DNA from: RGIG5612 sp045546255
Lineage (GTDB): Bacteria > Bacillota > Clostridia > Lachnospirales > Lachnospiraceae
Direction of reading: 5' to 3'
Length of the DNA stretch: 44,672 nt
Assembly: GCA_045546255.1 (NCBI GenBank)
Contig: JAZQCK010000052.1
Coordinates: 1 to 44,672, forward strand
The position numbers were made by a program, and so were the translations under genes. Below are positions 9,601 to 17,307 of the stretch, in pieces (the first letter of the stretch is position 1; each line of letters starts with the position of its first letter). Under the pieces are notes generated by a model. It made no database searches. It was not told the DNA's origin and saw nothing but the letters and a program-made list of their open reading frames with translations.

Positions 9601-10085
9601 AAGATGATCGGGAATCCGTACTCTTTTGCCTTTGCAAGAGCTTCATCCGCATCTTTTAACGGCTCCGTGCTTCCCGGGATGGTCGGAACGTTGCAGCGAA
9701 GTGCCATTTCCTTAGCAGAAAGCTTATCACCCATCTGTCCTAAGACTTTTGAGTTCGGTCCAATAAAAATAATTCCCGCATCTTCGCAAGCTTTTGCAAA
9801 CTCTGCGTTCTCTGCAAGGAATCCGTAACCTGGATGGATGGCATCCACATTCTTTCTTTTTGCAAGATCAACGATTTCGTCAATTGCGAGATAAGCGCCA
9901 AGCGGGCTTAAGCTCTCACCGATCATGTAAGCTTCGTCAGCTTTGATACGGTGCTCACTGTAGATGTCCTCCTTTGAATAGATCGCAACAGTATTAAGGC
10001 CCAAGTCATAGCAGGCTCTTAAGACACGAGTCGCGATCTCGCCCCGGTTCGCAACCAGGACTTTTTTGATTTTTTTAATTTCCAT
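6651..10085 (-). CDS. pyc: pyruvate carboxylase
   Basis: A full-length 1144-residue biotin enzyme that makes oxaloacetate from pyruvate, bicarbonate and ATP. The biotin carboxylase domain covers about residues 1-460 (VLVANRGEIATR, the ATP-grasp loop with KAAAGGGGRGMR, and FIEMNPRIQVEH). The carboxyltransferase domain covers about 530-800 (TTMRDAHQSLLATRMRTRDM, HTHDTSGN). A conserved linker domain follows, and the biotinyl domain lies at about 1075-1144 with the biotinylation site AMKMET. Length is that of the alpha4 single-chain enzymes. AGGAGG sits seven bases before ATG. It is transcribed alone, with a terminator after it and a large palindromic intergenic region before it. Its role is anaplerotic. 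The gene is intact and shows no sign of transfer. Confidence 0.98.
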   Translation of the reverse strand: MEIKKIKKVLVANRGEIATRVLRACYDLGLNTVAIYSKEDIYSEHRIKADEAYMIGESLSPLGAYLAIDEIVDLAKRKNVDAIHPGYGFLAENAEFAKACEDAGIIFIGPNSKVLGQMGDKLSAKEMALRCNVPTIPGSTEPLKDADEALAKAKEYGFPIILKAAAGGGGRGMRSCYTEEEVAPAFELVRSEAKKAFGNDNIFIEKFLVEPKHIEVQILADKYGNTVHLFERDCSLQRRYQKVVEYTPAFSLPEDLRKKICDDAVKIAKEVEYENAGTVEFLVDKRGEHFFIEMNPRIQVEHTVTEMVTGIDLVRAQILVAAGEKLSDPFIGIKSQEDVTMRGYAIQCRITTEDPANNFAPDTGKITAYRSAGGNGIRLDGANTYVGSVISPYYDSLLVKVTCIDNTFEGAARKALRAITETTIRGVKTNVGFLSNILTDPTFIEGHCYTKYIDDTPALFDLPGSKDRATRMLKYIGNICVNDPAAGAKMFDTPRFVKTSDEPLKPGLKQMLDEKGPEAVSKWVMDQKKLLITDTTMRDAHQSLLATRMRTRDMVKSARAMAEILGDAFSFEMWGGATFDTAYRFLYEDPWERLDLLRKEIPNVMFQMLLRGSNLLGYSSYPDNQVRKFIEESAKGGIDVFRVFDSLNWIPNMEVAMDEVLKQGKLLEATMCYTGDIMDPRKDKYTTQYYINMAKELEKRGAHTLAIKDMSGLLKPYAAKELIHALKQEIGIPIHLHTHDTSGNQVAACIMAAEAGVDIVDLAISSMSSLTSQPSMNSVVSALKGNERDTGLNIHQLEPLSEYWEDIRKRYDSFESDLKTPLTDIYRYEIPGGQYTNLRPQVQSLGLGHRFDEVREMFVTVNQMLGDIVKVTPSSKMVGDLAIFMVQNDLTPENIVEKGKSLAFPDSVVSYFKGLMGQPAFGFPEDIREVVLKGEDYITCRPGDLLEPINFDEVKEHLTEFKEEEEITDRDLVSWVMFPKVVEDFYKIRKEYGYITRLGSHVFFHGLAVGETNKVNIEDGKTLVIKYLGLGDVNEEGYRTVHFELNGSLRDVQVLDKTASSTVVQVEMADPNDKSHVGASIPGAVSKVNVKVGDKVKENDVLAVVEAMKMETSVTARMDGEVEEVLVKANDTVKAGQLLIKLKS

Positions 10086-10205
10086 TTAAAACTTCCTCCT
10101 GAAAAAGTAACTCATGGTTCATTTATTTTATCATGGAATAAATCTAAAGTCATTAAAAGAATCGACTTGTACTAAGAAAAAACGAAGTACCGGGTCTTTG
10201 GTTTC

Positions 10206-10451
10206 TTTTCATGCATCTCACAAGACATTTCACAGTTTTCCCACCACTTTTTGAGGCTTTTCTTTCAGCAAAAACTGCGTTTCGTGCATCTACAGGATGA
10301 ATTCACAAATTTCCCACCACTTTTGCAAGCGGAAAAATGGTGGAAAATCTGTGAGCTCTGGGTAAATATGCATATATTGCCATGTATACATGCTAATAGG
10401 ACAAATAAAATGGTGGGAAAATTGTGAAATGAGACCCCAGATGCATGAAAT
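10206..10451. repeat. nested palindromic element, TTCACA/CCCACCA family (copy A)
   Basis: The outer arms are TTTCATGCATCT (10207-10218), TTTCACA (10228-10234) and CCCACCA (10240-10246). They pair with TGGTGGG (10411-10417), TGTGAAA (10423-10429) and AGATGCATGAAA (10439-10450). Inside is a second hairpin with TTCACA (10302-10307), CCCACCA (10313-10319), TGGTGG (10338-10343) and TGTGAG (10350-10355). It fills the gap between pyc and the upstream membrane protein gene. Copy B at 43174-43378 has the same plan. Confidence 0.8.
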
Positions 10452-10473
10452 GTCACCACTCACAACAGATAGG

Positions 10474-11322
10474 CTAAGATTTAGGGCGGTTTTTGCCGGA
10501 ACTGCTGATCATCGGAATATCTTCAAGGCCAACACGCTGCTCTGCCTTTTTGACCAGATCCAAGGTGTTTTCGATCAATTGTTCTTTAAGAGAGGCCTTC
10601 TCTGCCTCTTCTGCCAGGAGTTTTTCCTGCTTTTCTGTCCGGACCTGCTTGATAATGAACGGGATTCCGACCGCGCAAAGCACGATGAGGCCGCCTCCGA
10701 GCATAATCAGGAAGCGATAGCCGGTATATGCGCTCCAGAACATCGGGATGATTTTATCAATCACGCCTAAAACCACGGTCCCTAAGATCAGGAACAGGAT
10801 ATTCTTCGGTCTTAGGATCTTTCGCAAAGGAAGATGCGGGAAGGCACATTTCATGGCCGCTGCAAAGACGCCGACCAGTGCCAGTCCTGCAAGGACCCAT
10901 TTCAAAAGGAAGCCAAGGACCGGAGCCAGAACTGCCTCCCATGCGATACTTAAAAGGTGGATGATCACCCAGCCGATGGCCCATAAGGGAACGCCGACGA
11001 TGGCGCGGACGCCAGCCGGGAGTTCTAAGATCTTTTTCTTGATCTTAGCGAAGACGCCGATGCTTTCTTCTTCGGTTTCTTCGGTTCCCTCATTATCTTC
11101 ATCGGTATCTTCTTCATCAAGGTCAATATTTAAAACGACTGGTGCGGGCTGGGTGTTATACGCATTTTGGTTTTTCTGCATCAGCTCTTCGGGCGAATCA
11201 AACAAGCCTCCTAAAAGGACGCTCGCCCCAAGCCCGGCTGCCGTTGCGCCGCCGACCACTTTTTTCTTGACCTTCTTTAATGTTTCGTCTTTCGAAGTTT
11301 CCTTCTTTTTTTCGTCGCCCAT
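10474..11322 (-). CDS. membrane protein of unknown function
   Basis: A 282-residue protein that I do not recognise as a named family. The N-terminus is highly charged (Lys/Glu rich to about residue 23), then a small glycine/alanine hydrophobic stretch (VVGGATAAGLGASVLLGGLF). A strongly acidic segment follows (DLDEEDTDEDNEGTEETEEE, about residues 71-90). Four to five hydrophobic segments follow between about 105 and 225, and the C-terminal tail is charged and coiled-coil-like. No enzyme motif is visible. It follows the prepilin peptidase gene by 36 bases on the same strand, so the two may be co-transcribed and it could be an accessory membrane factor. I see no clear ribosome binding site before the ATG, and no alternative start nearby. 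Confidence 0.65.
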   Translation of the reverse strand: MGDEKKKETSKDETLKKVKKKVVGGATAAGLGASVLLGGLFDSPEELMQKNQNAYNTQPAPVVLNIDLDEEDTDEDNEGTEETEEESIGVFAKIKKKILELPAGVRAIVGVPLWAIGWVIIHLLSIAWEAVLAPVLGFLLKWVLAGLALVGVFAAAMKCAFPHLPLRKILRPKNILFLILGTVVLGVIDKIIPMFWSAYTGYRFLIMLGGGLIVLCAVGIPFIIKQVRTEKQEKLLAEEAEKASLKEQLIENTLDLVKKAEQRVGLEDIPMISSSGKNRPKS

Positions 11323-11358
11323 TACATTCGCAAGAATATCACATTTGCCGATATTTTT

Positions 11359-11793
11359 CTATATGCTATACAGAATCATAGCAGCGGCAGCAATAAAAGG
11401 CCCAAAGGCAAAGGGAGGCTGGCTTCTCTTCCCTTTCCTCCCCAATGCGATCCTATAGACAAGCGCCATCACACAGGAAAGCAGCACCAGGTAAAGACCT
11501 TTTTCAAAGCCCAAATACAAAGTGGCAGCAAAATAGAGCTTGATATCCCCTGCTCCGAGCCCCCGCCGCCCTGCTAAACAGTGAAACAGGATCGATACGA
11601 GAAACACAAGCCCCGCGACAGCAACAGCTGAAAGTCCCCGCCTCCAGTCTGTGGCCTGCGACACCGCCCACCACAAGATCAGCCCCGTAATATAACGGTT
11701 CGGTATCTTTCTATGTCTCCAATCCTCCCATGCAATGCAAATTAGACAAAGGACAAAGAAAAGGTCCTTTATCAGCTGTAACACCTGATTCAT
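11359..11793 (-). CDS. A24 family prepilin peptidase-like protein
   Basis: A 144-residue polytopic membrane protein with the two aspartate sites of type IV prepilin peptidases: WEDWRHRKIPN near residue 22, and GAGDIKLYFAATLYLG near residue 81, which contains the GxGD signature. Only the catalytic domain is present, with no N-terminal methylase domain, as in TadV/FppA-like short forms. Such enzymes cleave class III signal peptides of pilin-like proteins in the membrane. No pilin, ATPase or pilus assembly gene lies in this window, so its substrate is elsewhere or it serves another membrane proteolysis role. The membrane protein gene at 10474 follows on the same strand. The Shine-Dalgarno sequence is weak. 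Confidence 0.85.
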   Translation of the reverse strand: MNQVLQLIKDLFFVLCLICIAWEDWRHRKIPNRYITGLILWWAVSQATDWRRGLSAVAVAGLVFLVSILFHCLAGRRGLGAGDIKLYFAATLYLGFEKGLYLVLLSCVMALVYRIALGRKGKRSQPPFAFGPFIAAAAMILYSI

Positions 11794-11901
11794 TTTTTAT
11801 CGACGGATTTCGGCGTGAAGGTTTTTTATTCGCTGACCAGCTCAGATTCGCTGTCGCCTCCCTGTTCATTTGGAAGAGCGACGGTCATATTTTAGCAAAA
11901 A

Positions 11902-11927
11902 AACCGGCCGGGAAGTCCCGACCGGTT
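11902..11927 (-). terminator. Rho-independent terminator of the thiolase/DUF35 operon
   Basis: AACCGG (11902-11907) pairs with CCGGTT (11922-11927), and CGGG (11909-11912) with CCCG (11917-11920). On the minus strand seven Ts follow the stem. It lies about 65 bases beyond the DUF35 stop. Confidence 0.85.
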
Positions 11928-11993
11928 CATTATAACGCTTGGTTTTGTAAACAGCAAATAGCTGTCTTCCATTACATTATCCTGCGCAGCACG

Positions 11994-12446
11994 TTATTCT
12001 GATCTACGCTTTCTTTCTTTTTTTACGCCTTCCGGAACCACATCCAGATCGAAGATAACCGTCTTGTAATCTTCGCCCTTCTGAACGATGGTTGCATGGC
12101 AGTCTACCGGCATCTGCTCGCGAACGATGTCTTTGTTCTTACGATCGATTCCGCGGACCATAACGTTGACTGACGGTCCTTCCGGAAGATCAACAACTGC
12201 AAGAGCGTATGGCTTGATGAATTCCATTTCCGGTTTTCTTGTGATCGGGGACGGCATTACGAACTGAACCAGTTTTGCCTTGCCGCTGATCTCGATCCAC
12301 TCCATCTCTGTGCTGCCGCAAGTATTGCAGCCTAACAGTGGCGGCCATTCTACAGCGCCGCAATCTTTGCATTTGCGGGCCATGATCTTGCCTTCATCTA
12401 ATTTATCATAATATGTCTTAACGATTTTTTCTAATTTAACACCCAT
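11994..12446 (-). CDS. DUF35 OB-fold / zinc-ribbon partner of thiolase
   Basis: A 150-residue protein with an N-terminal rubredoxin-like zinc ribbon (CKDC near residue 22 and CNTC near 37), followed by an OB-fold region (VQFVMPSPITRK, VDLPEGPSVNVMVRG). DUF35 proteins bind acyl-CoA and act as required partners of thiolase or HMG-CoA-synthase-like enzymes. I use ATG 12446 because GGAGGG stands at good spacing. An upstream start at 12512 would overlap the thiolase gene by 55 bases. The thiolase-like gene ends ten bases upstream, so the pair is almost surely one transcriptional and functional unit. The basic tail KKERKRRSE ends the protein. Confidence 0.88.
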   Translation of the reverse strand: MGVKLEKIVKTYYDKLDEGKIMARKCKDCGAVEWPPLLGCNTCGSTEMEWIEISGKAKLVQFVMPSPITRKPEMEFIKPYALAVVDLPEGPSVNVMVRGIDRKNKDIVREQMPVDCHATIVQKGEDYKTVIFDLDVVPEGVKKERKRRSE

Positions 12447-12456
12447 GACGCCCTCC

Positions 12457-13755
12457 TTATTCTTTCGTACGTAAGATGATTGCTGCCAGGTTCTGCGCAC
12501 CGCCGAAACCACGGATCATCGAAGTTTTCGGAAGTTTCTTTACGTTACGCTCGCCGCATGCTCCGCGCATCTGCATAACTGCTTCATAGATATCAGCCAG
12601 ACCACTTGCTGCATGAGCATGACCAAAGGAGCATCTTCCGCCGTTGGTATTGATCGGCTTATCTCCGTCGTAAGAAGTACGTCCTTCGATGAAGTATTTC
12701 CATCCCTCACCTCTTGGAAGGTATCCGGTCTCTTCTGCTGCGATCAGCTGGGAAGTGATAAAGAAGTCGTTTGCCATAAGAAGGTCGATTTCTTCCGGTT
12801 TCACACCTGTCAGTTCATAAACCTGACGAACTGCCTCGCGGGTTCCAAGGAGCTCAACGTGCGGCTGGTTTGCTTCACGGGTTGCATTTCCGATTCCAAG
12901 GACTTCGATCGGTTTATTCTTTGTAAACTGGGAAGCCATTTCTGTCGGGCATACGATCAGGGCTGCTGCGCCGTCGCATTTCAGCTCGAGTCCGGAAGCT
13001 CTTAAATATCCGGTCATCTTCGGGTTGAAGAAGGACTTCATGTATTCCATGACATCGTCATAGCCGTTTTCTTTTGCGATCTCTTCATAGGTCTTTCTAG
13101 CCAGTGCGAGCGGGTTCTTGGAAGCGCTTCTTCTGCTGTTAAGGCCGATGGAGATCAGTGTGTCGTCCATTTCCTCATCTGTCAGTCCATACTCTGCCTG
13201 ATACCATGCAGCACCGTCGTCCTGGTGAAGGTTTGGTCCGCACATCATAGCTCTGGTGTATGCTCTGTCATAGATCCACTTTAAGGATTCCTGGAACAGC
13301 TGGTCATCGAATTTCTTTCTGAAGTGTGCCGGTTTTTCCGGATCAGCAATCGCATCACCAAACTCAACACAGCCGGAAAGTACGACATTATATTTTCCGG
13401 ATGCAACAGCGTTGACTGCCTGCTCGAGTGCAAGGTAACCTGTGCAGCATGCCTCAGAATGGTGGATGGAGCCTTTTCCTCTCATACCAAACCACTCAGA
13501 TACCTGCATATTCGGTGTGATGTAGTTGGAGCCGTTGAATGGTGTTGCCTGTCCATGGAAGAAATAATCTACATCCTTCGGTGTTACTCCGGCATCTTCC
13601 ATTGCTTTGTAAGCAGCATAGCCGAAGAGCTCGCCTTCTGTGAGGCCTTCCGTTTCCGGATTGTCCAGCGTATACATAAACGGCGTACATCCGACACCGA
13701 TGATGGATACGCTTCTTGAATACGGATGAAGCGTTGTTTGATTCATTGGATTCAT
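12457..13755 (-). CDS. thiolase-like acyltransferase (SCP2-thiolase type)
   Basis: A 432-residue thiolase-fold enzyme. The N-terminal nucleophile is in HHSEACCTGYLALEQAV (about residue 103). The histidine motif is GHAHAASGLADIYEAV near 385. The final block reads FGGAQNLAAIIL, in which the second catalytic cysteine of classical biosynthetic thiolases is missing. This pattern is that of SCP2-type or PhlC-like thiolases, which usually need a DUF35 partner, and such a gene follows directly. It probably makes or breaks a C-C bond on an acyl-CoA or acyl acceptor, but the substrate is not visible. No acyl-CoA dehydrogenase or hydratase is nearby, so a beta-oxidation role is not supported by context. 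AAGGGA lies a little far from ATG 13755; ATG 13746 is also possible. Confidence 0.85.
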   Translation of the reverse strand: MNPMNQTTLHPYSRSVSIIGVGCTPFMYTLDNPETEGLTEGELFGYAAYKAMEDAGVTPKDVDYFFHGQATPFNGSNYITPNMQVSEWFGMRGKGSIHHSEACCTGYLALEQAVNAVASGKYNVVLSGCVEFGDAIADPEKPAHFRKKFDDQLFQESLKWIYDRAYTRAMMCGPNLHQDDGAAWYQAEYGLTDEEMDDTLISIGLNSRRSASKNPLALARKTYEEIAKENGYDDVMEYMKSFFNPKMTGYLRASGLELKCDGAAALIVCPTEMASQFTKNKPIEVLGIGNATREANQPHVELLGTREAVRQVYELTGVKPEEIDLLMANDFFITSQLIAAEETGYLPRGEGWKYFIEGRTSYDGDKPINTNGGRCSFGHAHAASGLADIYEAVMQMRGACGERNVKKLPKTSMIRGFGGAQNLAAIILRTKE

Positions 13756-13900
13756 GTTCGTTTTTCCCTTTCTTTCAAAAATTTTTCCGGTACTTTGTTC
13801 TATTTAAAATAATTGTACACAAGGAAATACAATCATAATTACTATATACATTCTTGCGCTTTTTTTCAAACGACAATGATTGGATTTCTGTTGACTACTC

Positions 13901-13935
13901 CTCTACTCCCGCACGTACTGCCGATAATGCCTGAT
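13901..13935. repeat. decayed duplicate of the MATE gene 3' end
   Basis: CTCTACTCCCGCACGTACTG and the next bases resemble 13976-14003, the last codons of the MATE gene (GIIGSVRE then stop), about 75 bases away in the same orientation. This looks like a small tandem duplication that has drifted. The rest of the 13756-13977 gap is AT-rich with nothing recognised. Confidence 0.5.
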
Positions 13936-13977
13936 GGGTTTGTCTAATGGCGATGGCTTTTAGCCGAACGCAGTCCT

Positions 13978-15318
13978 CTACTCCCGTACGCTGCCGATGA
14001 TGCCTTTCCGGTCAGCCGCCTGCATAAGGATCACAGCTACGATCAGAACAATGGCTTCATAGATTCCGAAGGTAAACCAGATGATCTGCGGAGAAAAGAT
14101 CCTTGGGAGCAATAACACGACCAGAATGTTGACAGCAAAACTCCGGAGGCAGTTAATGACGATCGCCTGCTTTGTGCGGGTTGTGGAATAAAGGTATGCA
14201 CTGATCACGACATTGAACGCCTGCACTACAAAGCCCCAGGCATACATAGGAAGCGCCGGGACTGTGACGGCCATGGTCTGTGCATCGGCTGCATAAAGAA
14301 TACAGATCGGTACGGTAAGTGCAATGATGATGCCGGTAATGATAGCGGATCCGATCCCGCTGATCCAGATCCCAGCTTTTTTATAAAACCTCAGCTCGGT
14401 CTCATTATCCGAACCATAACACTGGCCAAACAATGGCTGAAGGCCCTCGGCACAGCCTGCAAAGATCGCAACCGAGAAACAGGATACATAACAGATGATG
14501 GAATATGCGTTCACTGCGCTGTCACCAAGCATCGAAACCAGCACCCGGTTTGTAAGGACTGTGGTGATCGGAACGCAAAACTGCGAAATACACTCCGGAA
14601 GCCCGCGGACCAGTATTTTCCCTACCAGATTCCAGTTCCACTTTTCTTTGTGGAAATGCAGCACGCCTTTTTTGAAAAGAAAATGCGTCAGCACGATCAA
14701 AAGTCCTACGGTCTGCGAAACGCCTGTTGCAATTGCCGCTCCTTTTAGGCCCATATGCAGTGGAAAGATCAAAAGCCAGTCACCCACAACGTTGAGGGCT
14801 GTCGTAACGATGACTCCAGCGCTCACGAGCCCCGGCCTGCCATCATTTCTGCAAAAACCGTTGAACGCCACTAAAAGGCCGCACGGGATCATAAAAATGC
14901 CGTACCAGAACAGATAATCCTTGGCCATTTCCATGTAAGTTTCATTTGCCCCCATCATGCGGCAAAGCGGTTCCGTAAAGAAAACTGCGAGAGCAAAGAA
15001 AAGGATGCTTACCACCAGCGTCATGCTGAATGAATGCATAAAAACTTCATTTGCACCCTTTTTATCGCCCCGTCCGAAGCGGATCGCGCAGATCGTAAGT
15101 CCTCCGATCGTCGTCAGCATCGTAAAAGCATTAAAAAACATGACAAAAGGAAAGACGATATTGACCGCACCTAAAGCATCAACACCGACTCCCTGCCCGA
15201 CAAAGATCCCATCCACGATCGTAAACAAAAAAATACTCAGATAACTGAGGATCGTCGGCGCCAGATATTTAACCAGGAGTTTTCTCCTGTTTTGTTTCGT
15301 TAAATTTTCAGCTTCCAT
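13978..15318 (-). CDS. MATE family multidrug/metabolite efflux transporter
   Basis: A 446-residue polytopic membrane protein with about 12 hydrophobic segments in two homologous halves. The first half begins LAPTILSYLSIFLFTIVDGIFVGQGVG, a hallmark of MATE (MatE/NorM/DinF-like) carriers, and the second half has GLPECISQFCVPITTVLTNRVL. These carriers export cationic compounds or metabolites using a Na+ or H+ gradient. It is a single gene, with nothing nearby that would hint at the substrate. A GAAGCTGAAAAT word occurs both just upstream of and inside the start codon region. ATG 15318 is the likely start; the ribosome binding site is weak. Confidence 0.9.
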   Translation of the reverse strand: MEAENLTKQNRRKLLVKYLAPTILSYLSIFLFTIVDGIFVGQGVGVDALGAVNIVFPFVMFFNAFTMLTTIGGLTICAIRFGRGDKKGANEVFMHSFSMTLVVSILFFALAVFFTEPLCRMMGANETYMEMAKDYLFWYGIFMIPCGLLVAFNGFCRNDGRPGLVSAGVIVTTALNVVGDWLLIFPLHMGLKGAAIATGVSQTVGLLIVLTHFLFKKGVLHFHKEKWNWNLVGKILVRGLPECISQFCVPITTVLTNRVLVSMLGDSAVNAYSIICYVSCFSVAIFAGCAEGLQPLFGQCYGSDNETELRFYKKAGIWISGIGSAIITGIIIALTVPICILYAADAQTMAVTVPALPMYAWGFVVQAFNVVISAYLYSTTRTKQAIVINCLRSFAVNILVVLLLPRIFSPQIIWFTFGIYEAIVLIVAVILMQAADRKGIIGSVRE

Positions 15319-15660
15319 ACATTTTCAGCTTCTATAAATATGCGGATTCCATAAATATGCGGCTTCCAGAGAATGACATATCCAGTCTTTAATCTTCTTG
15401 AGTGCACGTCCAAAAAGATATTTGCTACGAGCTATTATACTACGTGCTATTATACCGAATCTTTATGTATCTGAAAACTACTAGCTGCTCGCCCGACCAA
15501 TTGAGTGCGTCACTCTCCTTCTGTATGCAGAGTCTGCTGCCTTGATTTCGGAGCCAATGCTCCCCTTTCATAACCTCGCCGGTTCGCTTTAGAAACCAGC
15601 TGATCCCTCTAGCTGTCATTATCGCGACTCAAGTCTCTGTTTTTCATCAAAAAAAGGGAC
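15319..15660. other. intergenic region left of the 42-bp arrays
   Basis: It contains two short imperfect tandem repeats: ATAAATATGCGG twice near 15335-15365, and GCTATTATAC twice near 15430-15455. I see no gene, RNA fold or terminator that I can defend. Confidence 0.4.
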
Positions 15661-15680
15661 ACGACTTGGTCTCACAATTG

Positions 15681-16028
15681 AGTTTGCACCCCTTCCCACT
15701 GCTCTTCTTGTTCGAATTTGAGTCTGTGCATTTCTTGTATATCTTAAGCATGTTCTAAATCGAGTCTGTGCACTTTCTGTATCTCCTGAGCATGTTCTAA
15801 ATCGAGTCTGTGCACTTCTTTTAAGGCTTCATCAGGTTAATAATTACCTAACCACCCTGTACTTTCCTTGAAAAAGAATGCACAAACTCAAATTAGAACA
15901 TATCTTGCTTTATCAAAAAATGCACAAACTCGAATTTGGACAGATTCCTGGCTATCAAAAAATGCACAAATTCGAATTTGGACAAATTCCTGGCTATCAA
16001 AGAATGCACAAACTCGAATTTGGACATG
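15681..16028. repeat. two facing arrays of a 42-bp repeat (inverted arrangement)
   Basis: The right array has four units with cores starting at 15879, 15921, 15963 and 16005, exactly 42 bases apart. The left array is in the opposite orientation, with three clear units (core word AGTCTGTG at 15721, 15763 and 15805) and a degenerate fourth near 15681. Read in one orientation, the units share a core near TGCACARACTCGAWTT then WGRACA. The remaining about 18 bases are conserved within each array but differ between arrays. A gap of about 50 bases separates the arrays. Units carry no stop codon in the right array, but left units do, so coding is doubtful. Confidence 0.85.
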
Positions 16029-16040
16029 TCCTAGGCATAC

Positions 16041-16069
16041 AAAAAGAGACCGGCGGTCTGCCGGTCTCT
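16041..16069 (-). terminator. Rho-independent terminator of the cupin gene
   Basis: AGAGACCGGC (16045-16054) pairs with GCCGGTCTCT (16060-16069) around a five-base loop. On the minus strand the stem is followed by TTTTTG. It lies 37 bases past the cupin stop. Confidence 0.9.
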
Positions 16070-16105
16070 GAAAGGTATTGCCTTTTTCGTCAAATCTGAA
16101 CGATC

Positions 16106-16462
16106 TTACTGCTGTGCAGGAAGAAGGATAACAAGCATCTGAGCTGTGTCAGGGCCTACGTTTGTTACGCACTTCGGTGATCCGCCTGCGATATGTACGC
16201 TGTCGCCAGCTTCAAGAATCGTTTCAACACCATCTTCACCTTTGAATTTCATTGTTCCGTGAAGGATGTAATAGATGGACTCAGCCGGGTTAGCTGCAAA
16301 CTCTGTGCCGCCGCCTGCAGGAAGGAAATGAGTTAAGCCGTTGATCAGTCTTCCGTTCTCAACGTCCTGCGGATCATGCAGTCTTGTGCATTTGCACTCA
16401 TTGTGACCCGGTGCTGTGTAAGTATAGTATCCGTCTTTTTTTGTGATTTTGTAACCAGCCAT
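16106..16462 (-). CDS. small cupin-domain protein
   Basis: A 118-residue single cupin barrel. The core is ESIYYILHGTMKFKGEDGVETILEAGDSVHIAGG (about residues 60-95), with a Gly-rich turn before it (PAGGGTEF). Most of the metal-binding histidines of cupin motif 1 are absent: the pattern is ESIYYILHG rather than HxH. It may therefore bind metal poorly or act as a small-molecule binding protein. Single-cupin proteins vary widely in role, and no pathway gene is adjacent. It is monocistronic, with its own terminator. AGAGGT lies about ten bases before the ATG. Confidence 0.8.
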   Translation of the reverse strand: MAGYKITKKDGYYTYTAPGHNECKCTRLHDPQDVENGRLINGLTHFLPAGGGTEFAANPAESIYYILHGTMKFKGEDGVETILEAGDSVHIAGGSPKCVTNVGPDTAQMLVILLPAQQ

Positions 16463-16743
16463 TTTTAAATACCTCTTTTTTTATTATTTGATGAGATACC
16501 TTCCCATCAGTGCTTCATATATTTTAAGACTTTCCATCCGAAGTGTCCATAGCTTTTTCATTTTTGGCAAGTATTTTCCTGCAGCCAGCTATGGCTCGTC
16601 AATCAGTACCCTCGTTGGCGCTTGAAACGCGCACTCCGGGTACATGATCTGACGGCGCAGGCTGCAGATCAGAAGAAAATACTTTTTTATATGTAGTATC
16701 GCTTGTCCTCTCCGTAGTATATAATTGAGGCGGAAAGGAACTT
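16463..16743. other. divergent intergenic region between cupin and ECF sigma genes
   Basis: It holds the upstream regions of both genes. A TATAAT at about 16722-16727 is a candidate -10 for the sigma gene. The word GTAGTAT occurs twice about 22 bases apart just before it and could be a regulator site, with no clear -35. CCATAGCT near 16540 and AGCTATGG near 16585 form a long-loop inverted repeat. Confidence 0.35.
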
Positions 16744-17307
16744 ATGCGCATGGATGATAAGAAAATCATAAGCTTATTCTTTGCAAGGGATGAAGGCGCC
16801 ATCACCGCACTTAGCGAAAAATATGGACGCCTGTTAAGTCAACTTGCTCATAACATCCTCAAGAATCACTCCGACAGTGAGGAATGCGTAAACGATACCT
16901 ATTTAGGTGTCTGGAACAGCATCCCTCCGAATCGGCCGGATTCGCTGATCGCCTATGTCTGCAAACTGGCAAAGAACATTGCCATTAAGCGCTATCACTA
17001 CAACACGGCTCAGAAGCGAAACAGCAACTACGACGTCGCCCTGGAGGAATTGGAAGGCGTGCTCGTCTCTACGAAAGATGTGGAGACAGAGATCGAAGCG
17101 GCTGAGCTGACGCAGACGATCGAAAGCTTTTTGGATTCTTTGAAGGACGTCGACCGCGCAGTGTTTCTTAAGCGATACTATTTTTCCGCTTCCTATGCAG
17201 ATATCGCTGCGGAGACCGGACTTACGGAAAAAAATGTTTCCGTGAAACTGACCCGTCTTCGTGAAAAACTCAGGAACTACCTGAAAGAGAGGGATTACAT
17301 TGTATGA
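16744..17307 (+). CDS. ECF-type RNA polymerase sigma factor
   Basis: A 187-residue sigma-70 family group 4 factor. Region 2 lies near residues 20-90 (GAITALSEKYGRLLSQLAHNIL, SEECVNDTYLGVWNSIPP). Region 4 is at about 120-180, with a helix-turn-helix (SYADIAAETGLTEKNVSVKLTRLREKL). It directs transcription of a small regulon when released from its anti-sigma partner. The DUF4349 membrane protein gene starts four bases before its end (ATGA overlap) and is the likely regulator or partner. The ribosome binding site is GGAAAGGA before ATG 16744; a second ATG at 16750 is also possible. Autoregulation is common for such pairs but I cannot prove an ECF promoter here. Confidence 0.93.
   Translation: MRMDDKKIISLFFARDEGAITALSEKYGRLLSQLAHNILKNHSDSEECVNDTYLGVWNSIPPNRPDSLIAYVCKLAKNIAIKRYHYNTAQKRNSNYDVALEELEGVLVSTKDVETEIEAAELTQTIESFLDSLKDVDRAVFLKRYYFSASYADIAAETGLTEKNVSVKLTRLREKLRNYLKERDYIV

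Noticed and set aside
15681..16028. 42-bp repeats as a CRISPR array
   Set aside because: The linkers between cores are conserved within each array instead of unique, units face in opposite directions, and no cas gene is near.
15868..16099. Small repeat protein of 14-residue units (two overlapping plus-strand ORFs)
   Set aside because: The right array is open in all three frames, there is no good ribosome binding site, and the related left array has in-frame stops. Coding is not supported, though not excluded.
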